Both the position numbers and the translations under genes were made by a program. From assembly GCA_963850345.1 (NCBI GenBank), contig CAWKKW010000004.1:186001-250000 (forward strand): a DNA stretch of 64,000 nucleotides, written 5' to 3'. This DNA comes from CAWKKW01 sp963850345. GTDB taxonomy: Bacteria > Acidobacteriota > Terriglobia > Terriglobales > Acidobacteriaceae. This document shows, piece after piece, positions 24,842 to 32,510 of this stretch. A model generated the notes under the pieces. It was not told where the DNA came from. It did no database searches and was given only the letters and a program-made list of their open reading frames with translations. How positions within the stretch are numbered: the first letter of the stretch is position 1; every line of letters starts with the position of its first letter.

Positions 24842-25372
24842 ATGCCTTCGTTTTTGTTGATTTTGCTGGCAATCGTCAGCCGTATTGTCCCGCACGCATG
24901 GCACTTCACCGCCGTTGGCGGTTCGTTGCTGTACTTCGGAGCGCGTCGTCCGCTCTACCAGGCTGTCCTGCCGGTGGGGCTCTTCGCGTTGACCGACTAC
25001 TACATCACCACTCACGTCTATGCGTATCCATTCGCCGCTTCTGACTATGTCCTGACCTGGCTCTGGTACGCCGCCGTGATCGTGCTCGGCAGCATCGTGC
25101 TCCGGCAAAAGTCGAATGTGCTGCGCGTCGTCTCCGGCTCGGTGCTTGCGTCGGTCTCGTTCTTCCTGGTCAGCAACTTCGCAGTCTGGCAGCATCCCGG
25201 CATGTATGCGCACACCTTCTCCGGGCTGATGACTTGCTACGTAGCGGCCCTGCCCTTCTATCCCAACGAACAGCTCTCCACGCTTCTGGTAGCCAGCGCC
25301 GCCTTCGGACTTCCGGCACTTGCGCGGCAGTTTGCTGCCACGCGAGCCGCCCACAAAGCGGCATCCATCTAA
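24842..25372 (+). CDS. DUF6580-like membrane protein
   Basis: This is a 176-residue integral membrane protein with about five hydrophobic helices, an aromatic-rich loop (DYYITTHVYAYPF) and a short Ala-rich cytoplasmic tail. It resembles a family seen in Acidobacteria and Bacteroidota and reminiscent of small substrate-binding membrane components of vitamin importers; that likeness is only topological. GAGG lies 5 nt before ATG 24842. A strong terminator follows. Confidence 0.65.
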   Translation: MPSFLLILLAIVSRIVPHAWHFTAVGGSLLYFGARRPLYQAVLPVGLFALTDYYITTHVYAYPFAASDYVLTWLWYAAVIVLGSIVLRQKSNVLRVVSGSVLASVSFFLVSNFAVWQHPGMYAHTFSGLMTCYVAALPFYPNEQLSTLLVASAAFGLPALARQFAATRAAHKAASI

Positions 25373-25384
25373 ACCACGCGCAAA

Positions 25385-25422
25385 GCAGAAAGGGGCAGAG
25401 TGCACACTCTGCCCCTTTCTGC
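25385..25422. terminator. Long perfect inverted repeat, bidirectional terminator
   Basis: An 18-bp perfect palindromic stem (25385-25402 with 25405-25422) around a CA centre contains AAAGGGGCAGAG/CTCTGCCCCTTT. It lies between the convergent membrane protein and DedA-like genes. There is no long T tract beyond the stem. Confidence 0.75.
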
Positions 25423-25434
25423 GTCTGGTGGTTT

Positions 25435-26058
25435 TCAGGCCGGCTGACGCTTGAACAAGCTCTTGCGGAACATGACCACCAACAAACCGACGACCAGAGC
25501 ACACAGGACAATCAGGACGGCAGGCAGATGCCGCTTGGCCAGGGCGGCCACGACGTTCACAATCTCCGGGCCGTAACGAATCGTCAGCATTCCCAGCACC
25601 AGGAAGCGGATGAACCTGCCGAGAAACACAGCGGCCATGAAGTTCAACACCCGCATCTCAAACACACCCGCTCCAAACACGAACATCTTCCACGGCGTGG
25701 GCGGCGGCAGCATCGAGGGGATCAGCAGAGCCAGAAACTCCTGGCGTTCAAACCGGTCGCGCAGCTTCTCAAATCTTGCGCGGTCGATGCGCTTGAGCAG
25801 GAAGATTTCTCCCCCGGCGCGACCGAGGAAAAAGGGAATCAATCCACCGAGCGCCGATCCCAGTGCAGCCATCAGCGCATACAGCCAGAAGTGGCGCTTG
25901 TCGTTCCAGACATACCCGGCGACGATCAGGTCCATGGGAACCGGGATGGTGCCCGAGTCGACAAACGCAATCGCTCCCATGCCCCAGAAGCCCAGTGGCT
26001 TCAAAAGCGCCAGCAAAATGACCTTGTATTTCAGAAGCAGTGCGCCGAACCGTTTCAA
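25435..26058 (-). CDS. DedA/VTT-domain membrane protein
   Basis: This 207-residue inner-membrane protein of the DedA (VTT, SNARE-associated) superfamily has a glycine-rich re-entrant region (AALGSALGGLIPFFLGRAGG), the downstream P-rich SMLPPPTPWKMF and terminal helices ending in a basic tail. Members flip phospholipids or undecaprenyl phosphate. It is closest in style to the YqaA subgroup. Exact substrate unknown. Upstream lies the MoaB/MogA gene on the same strand. Confidence 0.87.
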   Translation of the reverse strand: MKRFGALLLKYKVILLALLKPLGFWGMGAIAFVDSGTIPVPMDLIVAGYVWNDKRHFWLYALMAALGSALGGLIPFFLGRAGGEIFLLKRIDRARFEKLRDRFERQEFLALLIPSMLPPPTPWKMFVFGAGVFEMRVLNFMAAVFLGRFIRFLVLGMLTIRYGPEIVNVVAALAKRHLPAVLIVLCALVVGLLVVMFRKSLFKRQPA

Positions 26059-26117
26059 GGGACTCCTGCCGTGCTCTTACTATTGGCCCTATCAGAGACA
26101 AGATGCGGTTGCGGAGT

Positions 26118-26639
26118 TCACGTGGCCTGCTCCGGAGATACCCGGGAACTGGCATGTGCCTCTTCGTGGGGAGCGGCTTCCCCGGCCAGCAACGCGAGCG
26201 CGTGCGGCAGCACTGGGAGCACCGACCGGAGCGAACTGGAAGCACCGCGCGGGCTACCGGGCACATTCAGAATCAGCGACTTGCCCCGAGTCCCACACAC
26301 GCCTCGGCTTAGAACGGAAAAGGCTGTTTCTTTGCGCCCCTCCGCTCGCATTTGCTCCGCCAATCCGTCCAACCTGCGGTCGCAAACGGTCAGCGTTGCC
26401 TCTGGTGTCACGTCTCGAGGAGAGAGGCCGGTTCCTCCGGTGGTTACGACCAGTGAAACTCGTTCGCAGAGGGAAAGCAGCGTTTCCTGAATCTTCTCGA
26501 TCTCATCTGGAACAGTGGCTTGTTCCACAACGTCAAACGAGTGCTGGCGCAGAAGATCGGCCACGGCGGGCCCGGACTGGTCGACACGGCGGCCCTCAAA
26601 GCATGAGTCGCTTACGGTGATCACGGCTGCCGGAAACAT
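26118..26639 (-). CDS. MogA/MoaB-family molybdopterin adenylyltransferase-like protein
   Basis: This 173-residue protein of the molybdenum cofactor pathway acts at molybdopterin adenylylation before molybdate insertion. Signatures are VITVSDSC, TTGGTGLSPRDVTPEAT and LILNVPGSPRGA. The C-terminus carries an extra Ala/Glu-rich stretch. MogA versus MoaB cannot be settled by eye. A molybdopterin oxidoreductase that needs the cofactor lies at 30073-32220. Confidence 0.9.
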   Translation of the reverse strand: MFPAAVITVSDSCFEGRRVDQSGPAVADLLRQHSFDVVEQATVPDEIEKIQETLLSLCERVSLVVTTGGTGLSPRDVTPEATLTVCDRRLDGLAEQMRAEGRKETAFSVLSRGVCGTRGKSLILNVPGSPRGASSSLRSVLPVLPHALALLAGEAAPHEEAHASSRVSPEQAT

Positions 26640-26776
26640 GTACCTGATTGTACGGGTTCGCCCTGGGAAACCGGGTTCAGTGAAATCGCAAAAGAATGAG
26701 AGAATAATTAGAGTTCCTGCAAAATCTGGCGAGAGAGAGCGCCCTTGCCGGACGCGCGACTACTAGTTTCCTGCCG

Positions 26777-27841
26777 ATGCCCATCACCGAAGTCCCAACC
26801 AGCCCGTCCTCCCGGCCCCCTGAGCCGCCGCGCAAACGCTCCCGCTACGAGGATCTGGAACCGCACGAACTGCTCAACCTCATCGATTCGCTCCAGGATG
26901 AGCGATCGAGGGCACGCCTGCGCGAAGGTATTTGGGTTTCGGTCATCGCGCACATCATCATCTTCTGGTATCTCGCCTACGGTCCCAAGATGTTCCGACA
27001 TGTCCGCGTAGTGAACCCATCCGACGTGCTCAAGCAGCATGAGAAGGACCTCACCTACCTCGACCTGCCGCCCGACGCGCTGAAGGCGATCAAGCCTAAA
27101 CCGACGAACACCATCTCCGATAGAGATCGTGTGGCGCAGACCAAGCAGCCGACGCTGGACAAGAAGACGCTCCAGGAACTGCAGGCGATGAAGAAGGCTG
27201 GTCCCCCGGTTCCCGAGCCCGCTCCGCAGCAGCAGGCGCAAATGCAGGCACCCGCGCCGCCGATGCAGCAGCAACAGCAGGCGCAACAGCAGCAGCAGCG
27301 CCAACCCCCGCCGCCGGCGCAACCCAACCAGCTCGAGGCACCCGCACCGCCGCCTCAGCCCAGCTTCAATACCGGCCAGACATCCGCCGGGCAGGCTATT
27401 CGCGACGCGGCCCGAGCGGCCGCCTCTCATCCTGGCGCCGGGCAGTATGGAGGCGATTCCGGGCTCGGCTTGCCCCCGCAGCATCAGGGCCTTCAGGGCG
27501 GAGCCGAAGTACTCAGCGACACCATGGGCGTGGATTTTGGCCCCTACATTCAAAGGGTCGTGCATGACACCGAGCGTTCCTGGTGGCCAATCATCCCGGA
27601 ATCGGTGCGCCCGCCGCTGCTGAAACGTGGCACTGTCGGCATTCGCTTCAAGATCATGCCAGACGGCAGCGTCAAGGAGATGATCCTCGAACTACCCTCC
27701 GGCGACGTGGCCCTCGATCGCGCAGCCTGGGGTGGCATTACCGGCGCTGCTCCGTATCCACAGCTGCCGCAGCAGTTCCACGGTCCGTTCCTGGAGCTGC
27801 GCTTCCACTTCCTCTACAACGTTCAGTCCGGAATGGAGTAA
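26777..27841 (+). CDS. TonB-family protein with Gln/Pro-rich linker
   Basis: This 354-residue inner-membrane protein has a cytoplasmic N-terminus of about 50 residues, one membrane helix (WVSVIAHIIIFWYLAYG), a periplasmic linker with a striking Gln/Pro-rich stretch (about 150-195, runs of 5 Gln), a Gly-rich spacer, and a C-terminal TonB-like domain (about 260-354: VGIRFKIMPDGSVKEMIL, ALDRAAWGGI). It may couple proton motive force to outer membrane receptors or act as a periplasm-spanning tether. The longer than usual N-terminal cytoplasmic part is unusual for TonB. No ExbB/ExbD genes are adjacent. Confidence 0.82.
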   Translation: MPITEVPTSPSSRPPEPPRKRSRYEDLEPHELLNLIDSLQDERSRARLREGIWVSVIAHIIIFWYLAYGPKMFRHVRVVNPSDVLKQHEKDLTYLDLPPDALKAIKPKPTNTISDRDRVAQTKQPTLDKKTLQELQAMKKAGPPVPEPAPQQQAQMQAPAPPMQQQQQAQQQQQRQPPPPAQPNQLEAPAPPPQPSFNTGQTSAGQAIRDAARAAASHPGAGQYGGDSGLGLPPQHQGLQGGAEVLSDTMGVDFGPYIQRVVHDTERSWWPIIPESVRPPLLKRGTVGIRFKIMPDGSVKEMILELPSGDVALDRAAWGGITGAAPYPQLPQQFHGPFLELRFHFLYNVQSGME

Positions 27842-27850
27842 CCGCACGGG

Positions 27851-27979
27851 ATGCACGGCGAACTTCGCAAGCGACAGATCGCCGGATTGCTTCTCATTGC
27901 TGCTTTCATTCTGCTGCTCAGCCTGTGGCGCGCAGGATTCGGCACCCTCTTTCCTCGTGGATGGTGGCACATTTGGTAA
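27851..27979 (+). CDS. Single-helix membrane microprotein, 42 residues
   Basis: This small gene lies 9 bp after the TonB-family gene. The product has a basic start (MHGELRKRQ), one hydrophobic helix (IAGLLLIAAFILLLSLW) and a Trp-rich end (PRGWWHIW), with a positive-inside layout. Upstream purines (CACGGG) give only a weak ribosome binding site; coupling to the preceding gene is plausible. Function unknown. The clear membrane-helix pattern and tight spacing between two genes are the main reasons to accept it. Confidence 0.55.
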   Translation: MHGELRKRQIAGLLLIAAFILLLSLWRAGFGTLFPRGWWHIW

Positions 27980-28067
27980 GGCTCCAGGCCTTCTCGAGTA
28001 GCCCTCAGGGTTTCTCTTTCGAGCCTCGGGTCTGCGCGCGTCCTGCGCCAAGCCTCCACGGGTCAAG

Positions 28068-29060
28068 ATGAGCAACGAAGCTAGCCGCGGCATGTCTTCT
28101 GCTGCGAAACGCGATCCGCTCCTGGTGGTGCTGCTCGGCCCCACGGCCAGCGGAAAAACGGCGCTCTCGCTCGAACTCGCCACCCGCTTCTCCGGCGAGA
28201 TCGTCAGCTGCGATTCGGTCGCCGTGTACCGCGAGATGGAGATCGGCACCGCCAAACCATCGCACGCAGAACGCGCCCGGATCCGCCATCACCTCATCGA
28301 TGTGGTGCCTCCACACCAGCCCTACACCGCAGGGGATTACAGCCGCGAAGCTCGCCTCGCCCTGGCCGACATCGTCGATCGCGGACACCTGCCCATCGTG
28401 ACAGGAGGCACCGGCCTCTACCTGCGTGCGCTGATCGACGGGCTCTTCCCCGGTCCGCAACGGTCAGAAGAATTGCGCGAGCATCTGCGCCGCAGCGAAC
28501 GCCTGCGCGGCCCCGGTTGGCTGCACCGCATACTTCGCCGGATCGATCCCGTGTTGGCCGGGCAAGTCCACCCAAACGATGAACCCAAGCTGATTCGCGC
28601 GATCGAAGTTACATTGGCCGCACGGCAGCCGATGTCGCAGGCATGGAAGACCGGCCGCGATCGTCTCACCGGCTACCGCGTGTTGCGCATCGGACTCGAT
28701 CCGGATCGCGCCGCGCTCTACAGCCGCATCAACCAACGCGCCGCGGCGATGTTTCAGCAGGGCTTGGTGGAGGAGACGCGACAACTCGTCGCACGGTATG
28801 GGGAAGGTCTGCGGCCGCTGACTTCGCTTGGCTATCGGCAGGCGCTGCAGGTCATCCGCGGCGAGGTTCCCATGGAAGACGCGATACTGTCCGCGCAGCA
28901 AGGTCATCGCAATTACGCGAAGCGGCAGATGACCTGGTTCCGCCGCGAGGCCGGCGTCGAATGGCTGCATGGATTCGGGGATGTGGCCCAGATCACAGAA
29001 GAGGCCGCGCGGATCATCGAATGGAACATCCGTCCTTCCTCCGAGTCCGGCGAGATCTAG
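28068..29060 (+). CDS. miaA: tRNA dimethylallyltransferase
   Basis: This 330-residue enzyme transfers a dimethylallyl group to A37 of tRNAs reading UNN codons. The P-loop is GPTASGKTALS; further signatures are SCDSVAVYREMEIGTAKP, HHLIDVVPP, GGTGLYLRAL and the tRNA-binding RNYAKRQMTWFR. ATG 28068 gives a short extra N-terminus (about 15 residues) before the core. It is codirectional with the TonB-like and microprotein genes. Confidence 0.96.
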   Translation: MSNEASRGMSSAAKRDPLLVVLLGPTASGKTALSLELATRFSGEIVSCDSVAVYREMEIGTAKPSHAERARIRHHLIDVVPPHQPYTAGDYSREARLALADIVDRGHLPIVTGGTGLYLRALIDGLFPGPQRSEELREHLRRSERLRGPGWLHRILRRIDPVLAGQVHPNDEPKLIRAIEVTLAARQPMSQAWKTGRDRLTGYRVLRIGLDPDRAALYSRINQRAAAMFQQGLVEETRQLVARYGEGLRPLTSLGYRQALQVIRGEVPMEDAILSAQQGHRNYAKRQMTWFRREAGVEWLHGFGDVAQITEEAARIIEWNIRPSSESGEI

Positions 29061-29069
29061 AATCCAGCC

Positions 29070-29495
29070 ATGGACAGGCTATTTCGCAAGATCCTTCCAC
29101 TGGTCATCTTCTCCTTGGTCAGCACGAATCTTCTCAGCACGAATCCCAGCGTAGCGCAGCAAACTCAATCCTCATCGAGCGCAGCCGCCGCGGTAAAACG
29201 CAGAGTCGCGCAGCTTTCACCGGGAGATAAGATCAGCGTCGTTCGACGAGATGCGCCGGAGGAATTCGGCACTTATCTCGCGATGTCTGAAGACGAGTTC
29301 TCGTTCTACGACGTGGACCTTAAGACGGACGTTCACCTGAAATATGAAAGTGTCCGCCGGGTCAAGAATGGCTACGGTGGCTACAACACGGTTCGCCACA
29401 GACATACTGACCGCACCCGGGGGCTGCTGGTTACCGGAGCGATCGTGGTTGTCGTCGCAGTCGTTCTGGGAGTGGCTCTAAGCAAGGATAAGTAA
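29070..29495 (+). CDS. Hypothetical exported protein with C-terminal membrane helix
   Basis: This is a 141-residue protein with an N-terminal signal sequence (KILPLVIFSLVSTNLL), a Ser/Ala/Gln linker, a small beta-rich domain (LSPGDKISVVRRDAPEEFGTYLAM) that looks like an SH3- or Sm-like barrel, and a C-terminal helix (GLLVTGAIVVVVAVVLGVAL) with a charged end. It starts 9 bp after miaA, so it is probably cotranscribed. No family recognised with confidence. Confidence 0.7.
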   Translation: MDRLFRKILPLVIFSLVSTNLLSTNPSVAQQTQSSSSAAAAVKRRVAQLSPGDKISVVRRDAPEEFGTYLAMSEDEFSFYDVDLKTDVHLKYESVRRVKNGYGGYNTVRHRHTDRTRGLLVTGAIVVVVAVVLGVALSKDK

Positions 29496-29513
29496 CACCG
29501 GTTGCGCCAGTAT

Positions 29514-29972
29514 TCAGCCGGTGTGGTCCACGATGATGCGCCATCCTTCCGGCGTTTTTTCGAAGACCAATGAGAACAATCCACTCGTGTCCCCGCCTCC
29601 GGCCGCCGAACGCGCGAGGTGAAATTTGCCCGTCGCGACCGCGTATCGTGACCCGAGCATGCGAACATCAAGACCGGAGAAGTCCAGCTTGCCCATGATG
29701 GCCTGCGAGGTGTAAGCCGCTTTGTAGCGCTGTAGAATGGCACGATAGCCGTGCTCCACGCTCTTGCCGATGAACGTTGTGTCAGGCGAATCTTTGTAGC
29801 CGTGCATGAACGCTTCGACGTCACCGCGGTTCCAGTCGCTCTCCTGCGCTTGAAGCACCTGCTTGATCTGGTCTTGCGCGGCGTCCTGCGCCCGCGCCGG
29901 CCAAGACGACGCCACGGTGACCAGGGCCACGAGAAGCACAGCAAGATGCCTACACCCGTCTCTTAATTTCAT
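29514..29972 (-). CDS. SnoaL/NTF2-like (DUF4440-type) secreted protein
   Basis: This is a 152-residue exported protein with a signal peptide (HLAVLLVALVTVASSWPARA) and an NTF2-like cone fold: QIKQVLQAQESDWNRGDVEAFMHGY at the start, a central SVEHGYRAILQRYKAAY, and the ending GWRIIVDHTG. ATG 29972 follows GGAAGGAAAAGGA and starts the signal peptide. Members are small-ligand binders or enzymes; this one has no assigned substrate. It is divergent from the molybdopterin oxidoreductase. Confidence 0.85.
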   Translation of the reverse strand: MKLRDGCRHLAVLLVALVTVASSWPARAQDAAQDQIKQVLQAQESDWNRGDVEAFMHGYKDSPDTTFIGKSVEHGYRAILQRYKAAYTSQAIMGKLDFSGLDVRMLGSRYAVATGKFHLARSAAGGGDTSGLFSLVFEKTPEGWRIIVDHTG

Positions 29973-30072
29973 TCCTTTTCCTTCCGCCGCGCCGTTACCG
30001 GCGCCGATTCGATCCGTCAATTTGTCTGATAACTGCATTGTGCCGCTGTATCCGGGCACCTAGAATTGAATC

Positions 30073-32220
30073 ATGAGCCACGCCAAAACCGTCCATACCG
30101 TTTGCTCACATGACTGCCCCGACTCCTGCGCTGTACTGGTCACCGTGGACGAAGCGGGGCGCGCGACGCGCGTGGAAGGAGACCCCAATCACCCCGTCAC
30201 TCGCGGGTTTCTGTGTGGCAAGGTCGCGAAGTATCTGGATCGCGTCTACTCACCTGGCCGGCTGCTTCATCCCATGCGGCGCCGCGATTCGGCTGCCAAG
30301 GGACCGCTTCGCCAGGGCAGCGAGATGGCTGCGTTCGAACAAATCTCGTGGGACGAAGCGTTGGAGACGGTGGCGCAGCGGCTGGCTCACATCAGCCGTA
30401 AATACGGTTCCGAAGCCATCCTGCCTTACTCCTATGCAGGGACCATCGGGGTGCTGGGCTATGGGTCGATGGATCGCCGCTTCTTTCACCGCCTCGGCGC
30501 ATCGCAACTGGACCGCACCATCTGTTCGACTACCGGCGGCGAAGCTCTGCTCGCCGTGTACGGCCGCAAGCTGGGCACGGATACTGAGCAGTTTCGCCAT
30601 GCACGGTACATCATTGCCTGGGCCGCCAACGTCCACGGAAATAATATTCATCTCTGGCCGTTGATCGAGGAGGCGCGGCGCAATGGCGCCAAGCTGGTGG
30701 TCATCGATCCATATCAAACGCGCACGGCCCGAGCCGCGGACTGGCATCTGCCCATCAATCCTGGCACCGATGCTGCGCTCGCATTGGGCATGATGCACAT
30801 CCTCATCGGCGAAGATTTGTATGACCACTCCTATGTGGCCGCGCATACGCATGGCTTTGACCGTCTGCGCGAACGCGTGAAGGAATACACCCCGGAGCGC
30901 GTCGCCGCGTGGACTGGGCTTGCGGTGGAAGACATTCTGCAGCTAGCTCGCGAGTACGGGACTACGCATCCAGCGGTGATCCGGATGAACTACGGCGTGC
31001 AGCGTTCAGAAAACGGTGGGGCCGCAGCTCGCGCGATCGCCATGCTCCCCTGCCTTACCGGTGCATGGAAGCACGTTGGCGGTGGATTGCAGCTTTCGAC
31101 CAGCGGCGCCTTCGCCTGGGACAAAGAGACGCTCGAACGGCCCGATCTCATGCTCGAAAGCCCACTGGGCCGTCCGGCGCGGGTAGTGAACATGTCGCTG
31201 CTCGGCCAGGCGCTGACCGAACTCGACAATCCTCCGGTGAAGGCGCTCTTCGTCTACAACTCGAATCCCGCATCGATTGCACCCGACCAGAAAGCAGTCT
31301 TGAAAGGTTTGGAGCGCGAGGACCTGTTCACCGTCGTGCACGAGCAGTTCTTTACCGACACCGCCGACTACGCCGATGTCCTGTTGCCGGCGACCACCTT
31401 CCTCGAGCACAAGGACGTGCAGGGTGCGTATGGACACTATTACGTGCAGCTTTCCGAACAGGCCATTGAACCCCTCGGACAGGCACGCTCCAACGTCTGG
31501 CTCTTCTCCCAACTGGCGAAACGGCTGGGCTTCCCGGAACCATGCTTCCGCGATACGCCGGACGATCTGATTGCGCAGGCCCTCAGTTCCCGCGGCGAGA
31601 AGCAGCCGGCATGGCTGGCCGGGATCACTCCCGACCTCCTGCAAAAGGAAGGACACGTGCGGCTGCGATTCGAGTCCGAAGCCGAGGGCAAGCCGTTCCT
31701 CCCGTTTGCCGACGGCGGCTTCACCACCCCGAGCGGGAAAGCGGAATTCTACTCGGAGAGCTTCGCTGCCCGGGGACTCGATCCGTTGCCGGCATTTGTG
31801 CCGCCGATTGAGTCGCGCCATAGCAGCAACCTCACGGAGTACCCGCTTGAATTCCTCCCTCGCAAAGCCGACAACTACATGAACTCCACATTCGCCAATC
31901 TTCCCGGCCACCAGAAGATGGAGTCGCGGTTCGAGGGGCGGCTCGAAATTCATCCCGACGACGCGGCGGCGCGCGGCATCGGCGACGGCGATCTCATCGA
32001 GGTGTTCAACGATCGCGGCTCTCTCGCCATGAAGGCGCGCGTGGCTGCGGGCAAGGACGGAGGCGTGCGACCCGGAGTGGTTGCAGGACGCCTGTCGTGG
32101 AACAAGCTTTCCGCCGATGGCCACAATGTGAACCTGCTCACGGCGCAGCGGCTGACCGACTTTGGAGGCGGTCCTACCTTCTATTCCACGCTCGTCGAGG
32201 TCCGCAAGCGCAACGCTTAA
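30073..32220 (+). CDS. Molybdopterin-dependent oxidoreductase (DMSO reductase superfamily)
   Basis: This 715-residue Mo/W-bis-MGD enzyme has an N-terminal [4Fe-4S] motif with Cys11, Cys15, Cys19 and Cys48 (CSHDCPDSC, FLCGK), the catalytic domains (ICSTTGGEAL, PINPGTDAALALGM, YNSNPASIAPD), and a C-terminal cofactor-binding domain (GDLIEVFNDRGSL). There is no twin-arginine signal, so it is cytoplasmic or depends on a partner. It resembles soluble acidobacterial and actinobacterial oxidoreductases of unknown substrate. Redox partners are not adjacent. Confidence 0.92.
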   Translation: MSHAKTVHTVCSHDCPDSCAVLVTVDEAGRATRVEGDPNHPVTRGFLCGKVAKYLDRVYSPGRLLHPMRRRDSAAKGPLRQGSEMAAFEQISWDEALETVAQRLAHISRKYGSEAILPYSYAGTIGVLGYGSMDRRFFHRLGASQLDRTICSTTGGEALLAVYGRKLGTDTEQFRHARYIIAWAANVHGNNIHLWPLIEEARRNGAKLVVIDPYQTRTARAADWHLPINPGTDAALALGMMHILIGEDLYDHSYVAAHTHGFDRLRERVKEYTPERVAAWTGLAVEDILQLAREYGTTHPAVIRMNYGVQRSENGGAAARAIAMLPCLTGAWKHVGGGLQLSTSGAFAWDKETLERPDLMLESPLGRPARVVNMSLLGQALTELDNPPVKALFVYNSNPASIAPDQKAVLKGLEREDLFTVVHEQFFTDTADYADVLLPATTFLEHKDVQGAYGHYYVQLSEQAIEPLGQARSNVWLFSQLAKRLGFPEPCFRDTPDDLIAQALSSRGEKQPAWLAGITPDLLQKEGHVRLRFESEAEGKPFLPFADGGFTTPSGKAEFYSESFAARGLDPLPAFVPPIESRHSSNLTEYPLEFLPRKADNYMNSTFANLPGHQKMESRFEGRLEIHPDDAAARGIGDGDLIEVFNDRGSLAMKARVAAGKDGGVRPGVVAGRLSWNKLSADGHNVNLLTAQRLTDFGGGPTFYSTLVEVRKRNA

Positions 32221-32282
32221 ATCAGCGAAAAACCCTTTCGTCCGATAAACTAAAAGCGGGTTAGCCGTGCGTGAGGGTTGCG

Positions 32283-32471
32283 ATGCCATCGGCTGCGAAC
32301 TTCCAATGTGCTGGCTGTGGAGAGTGGAATGAGACCGTGGTGGATGAGTCTGCAGGTCGCAGACAGAGCTACGTCGAAGATTGCCAGGTCTGCTGTAAAC
32401 CAAATGTCCTCCAGATCGCATGGGACCGGGCGGCCGACGATTTTACGATTTGCTCAGAACTGGAAAGCTGA
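32283..32471 (+). CDS. CPXCG-motif cysteine-rich protein
   Basis: This is a 62-residue protein with a Cys4 zinc-binding pattern: CAGC (in FQCAGCGEWNETVVDES) and CQVCC followed by a conserved PN (CCKPNVLQIAW). GAGGG precedes ATG 32283 by about 7 nt; a GTG at 32271 is an alternative. The family is widespread and uncharacterised. Confidence 0.85.
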   Translation: MPSAANFQCAGCGEWNETVVDESAGRRQSYVEDCQVCCKPNVLQIAWDRAADDFTICSELES

Positions 32472-32510
32472 CCGGAGTTTCGCCAGCCGTTCGTTGGCAG
32501 GTTCCGTCTA

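Noticed and set aside
25234..26490. 418-codon plus-strand frame across the DedA-like and MogA/MoaB-like genes
   Set aside because: Antisense to two well-supported genes, low-complexity Gln/His/Arg composition and no start signal.
27226..27310. CAG/CAA-rich tract as a microsatellite
   Set aside because: It encodes the Gln-rich linker of the TonB-family protein and mixes codons, so it is best explained as low-complexity coding sequence.
31006..32421. 471-codon minus-strand frame across the molybdopterin oxidoreductase and bamA leader
   Set aside because: Antisense shadow; the plus-strand oxidoreductase has all expected motifs.
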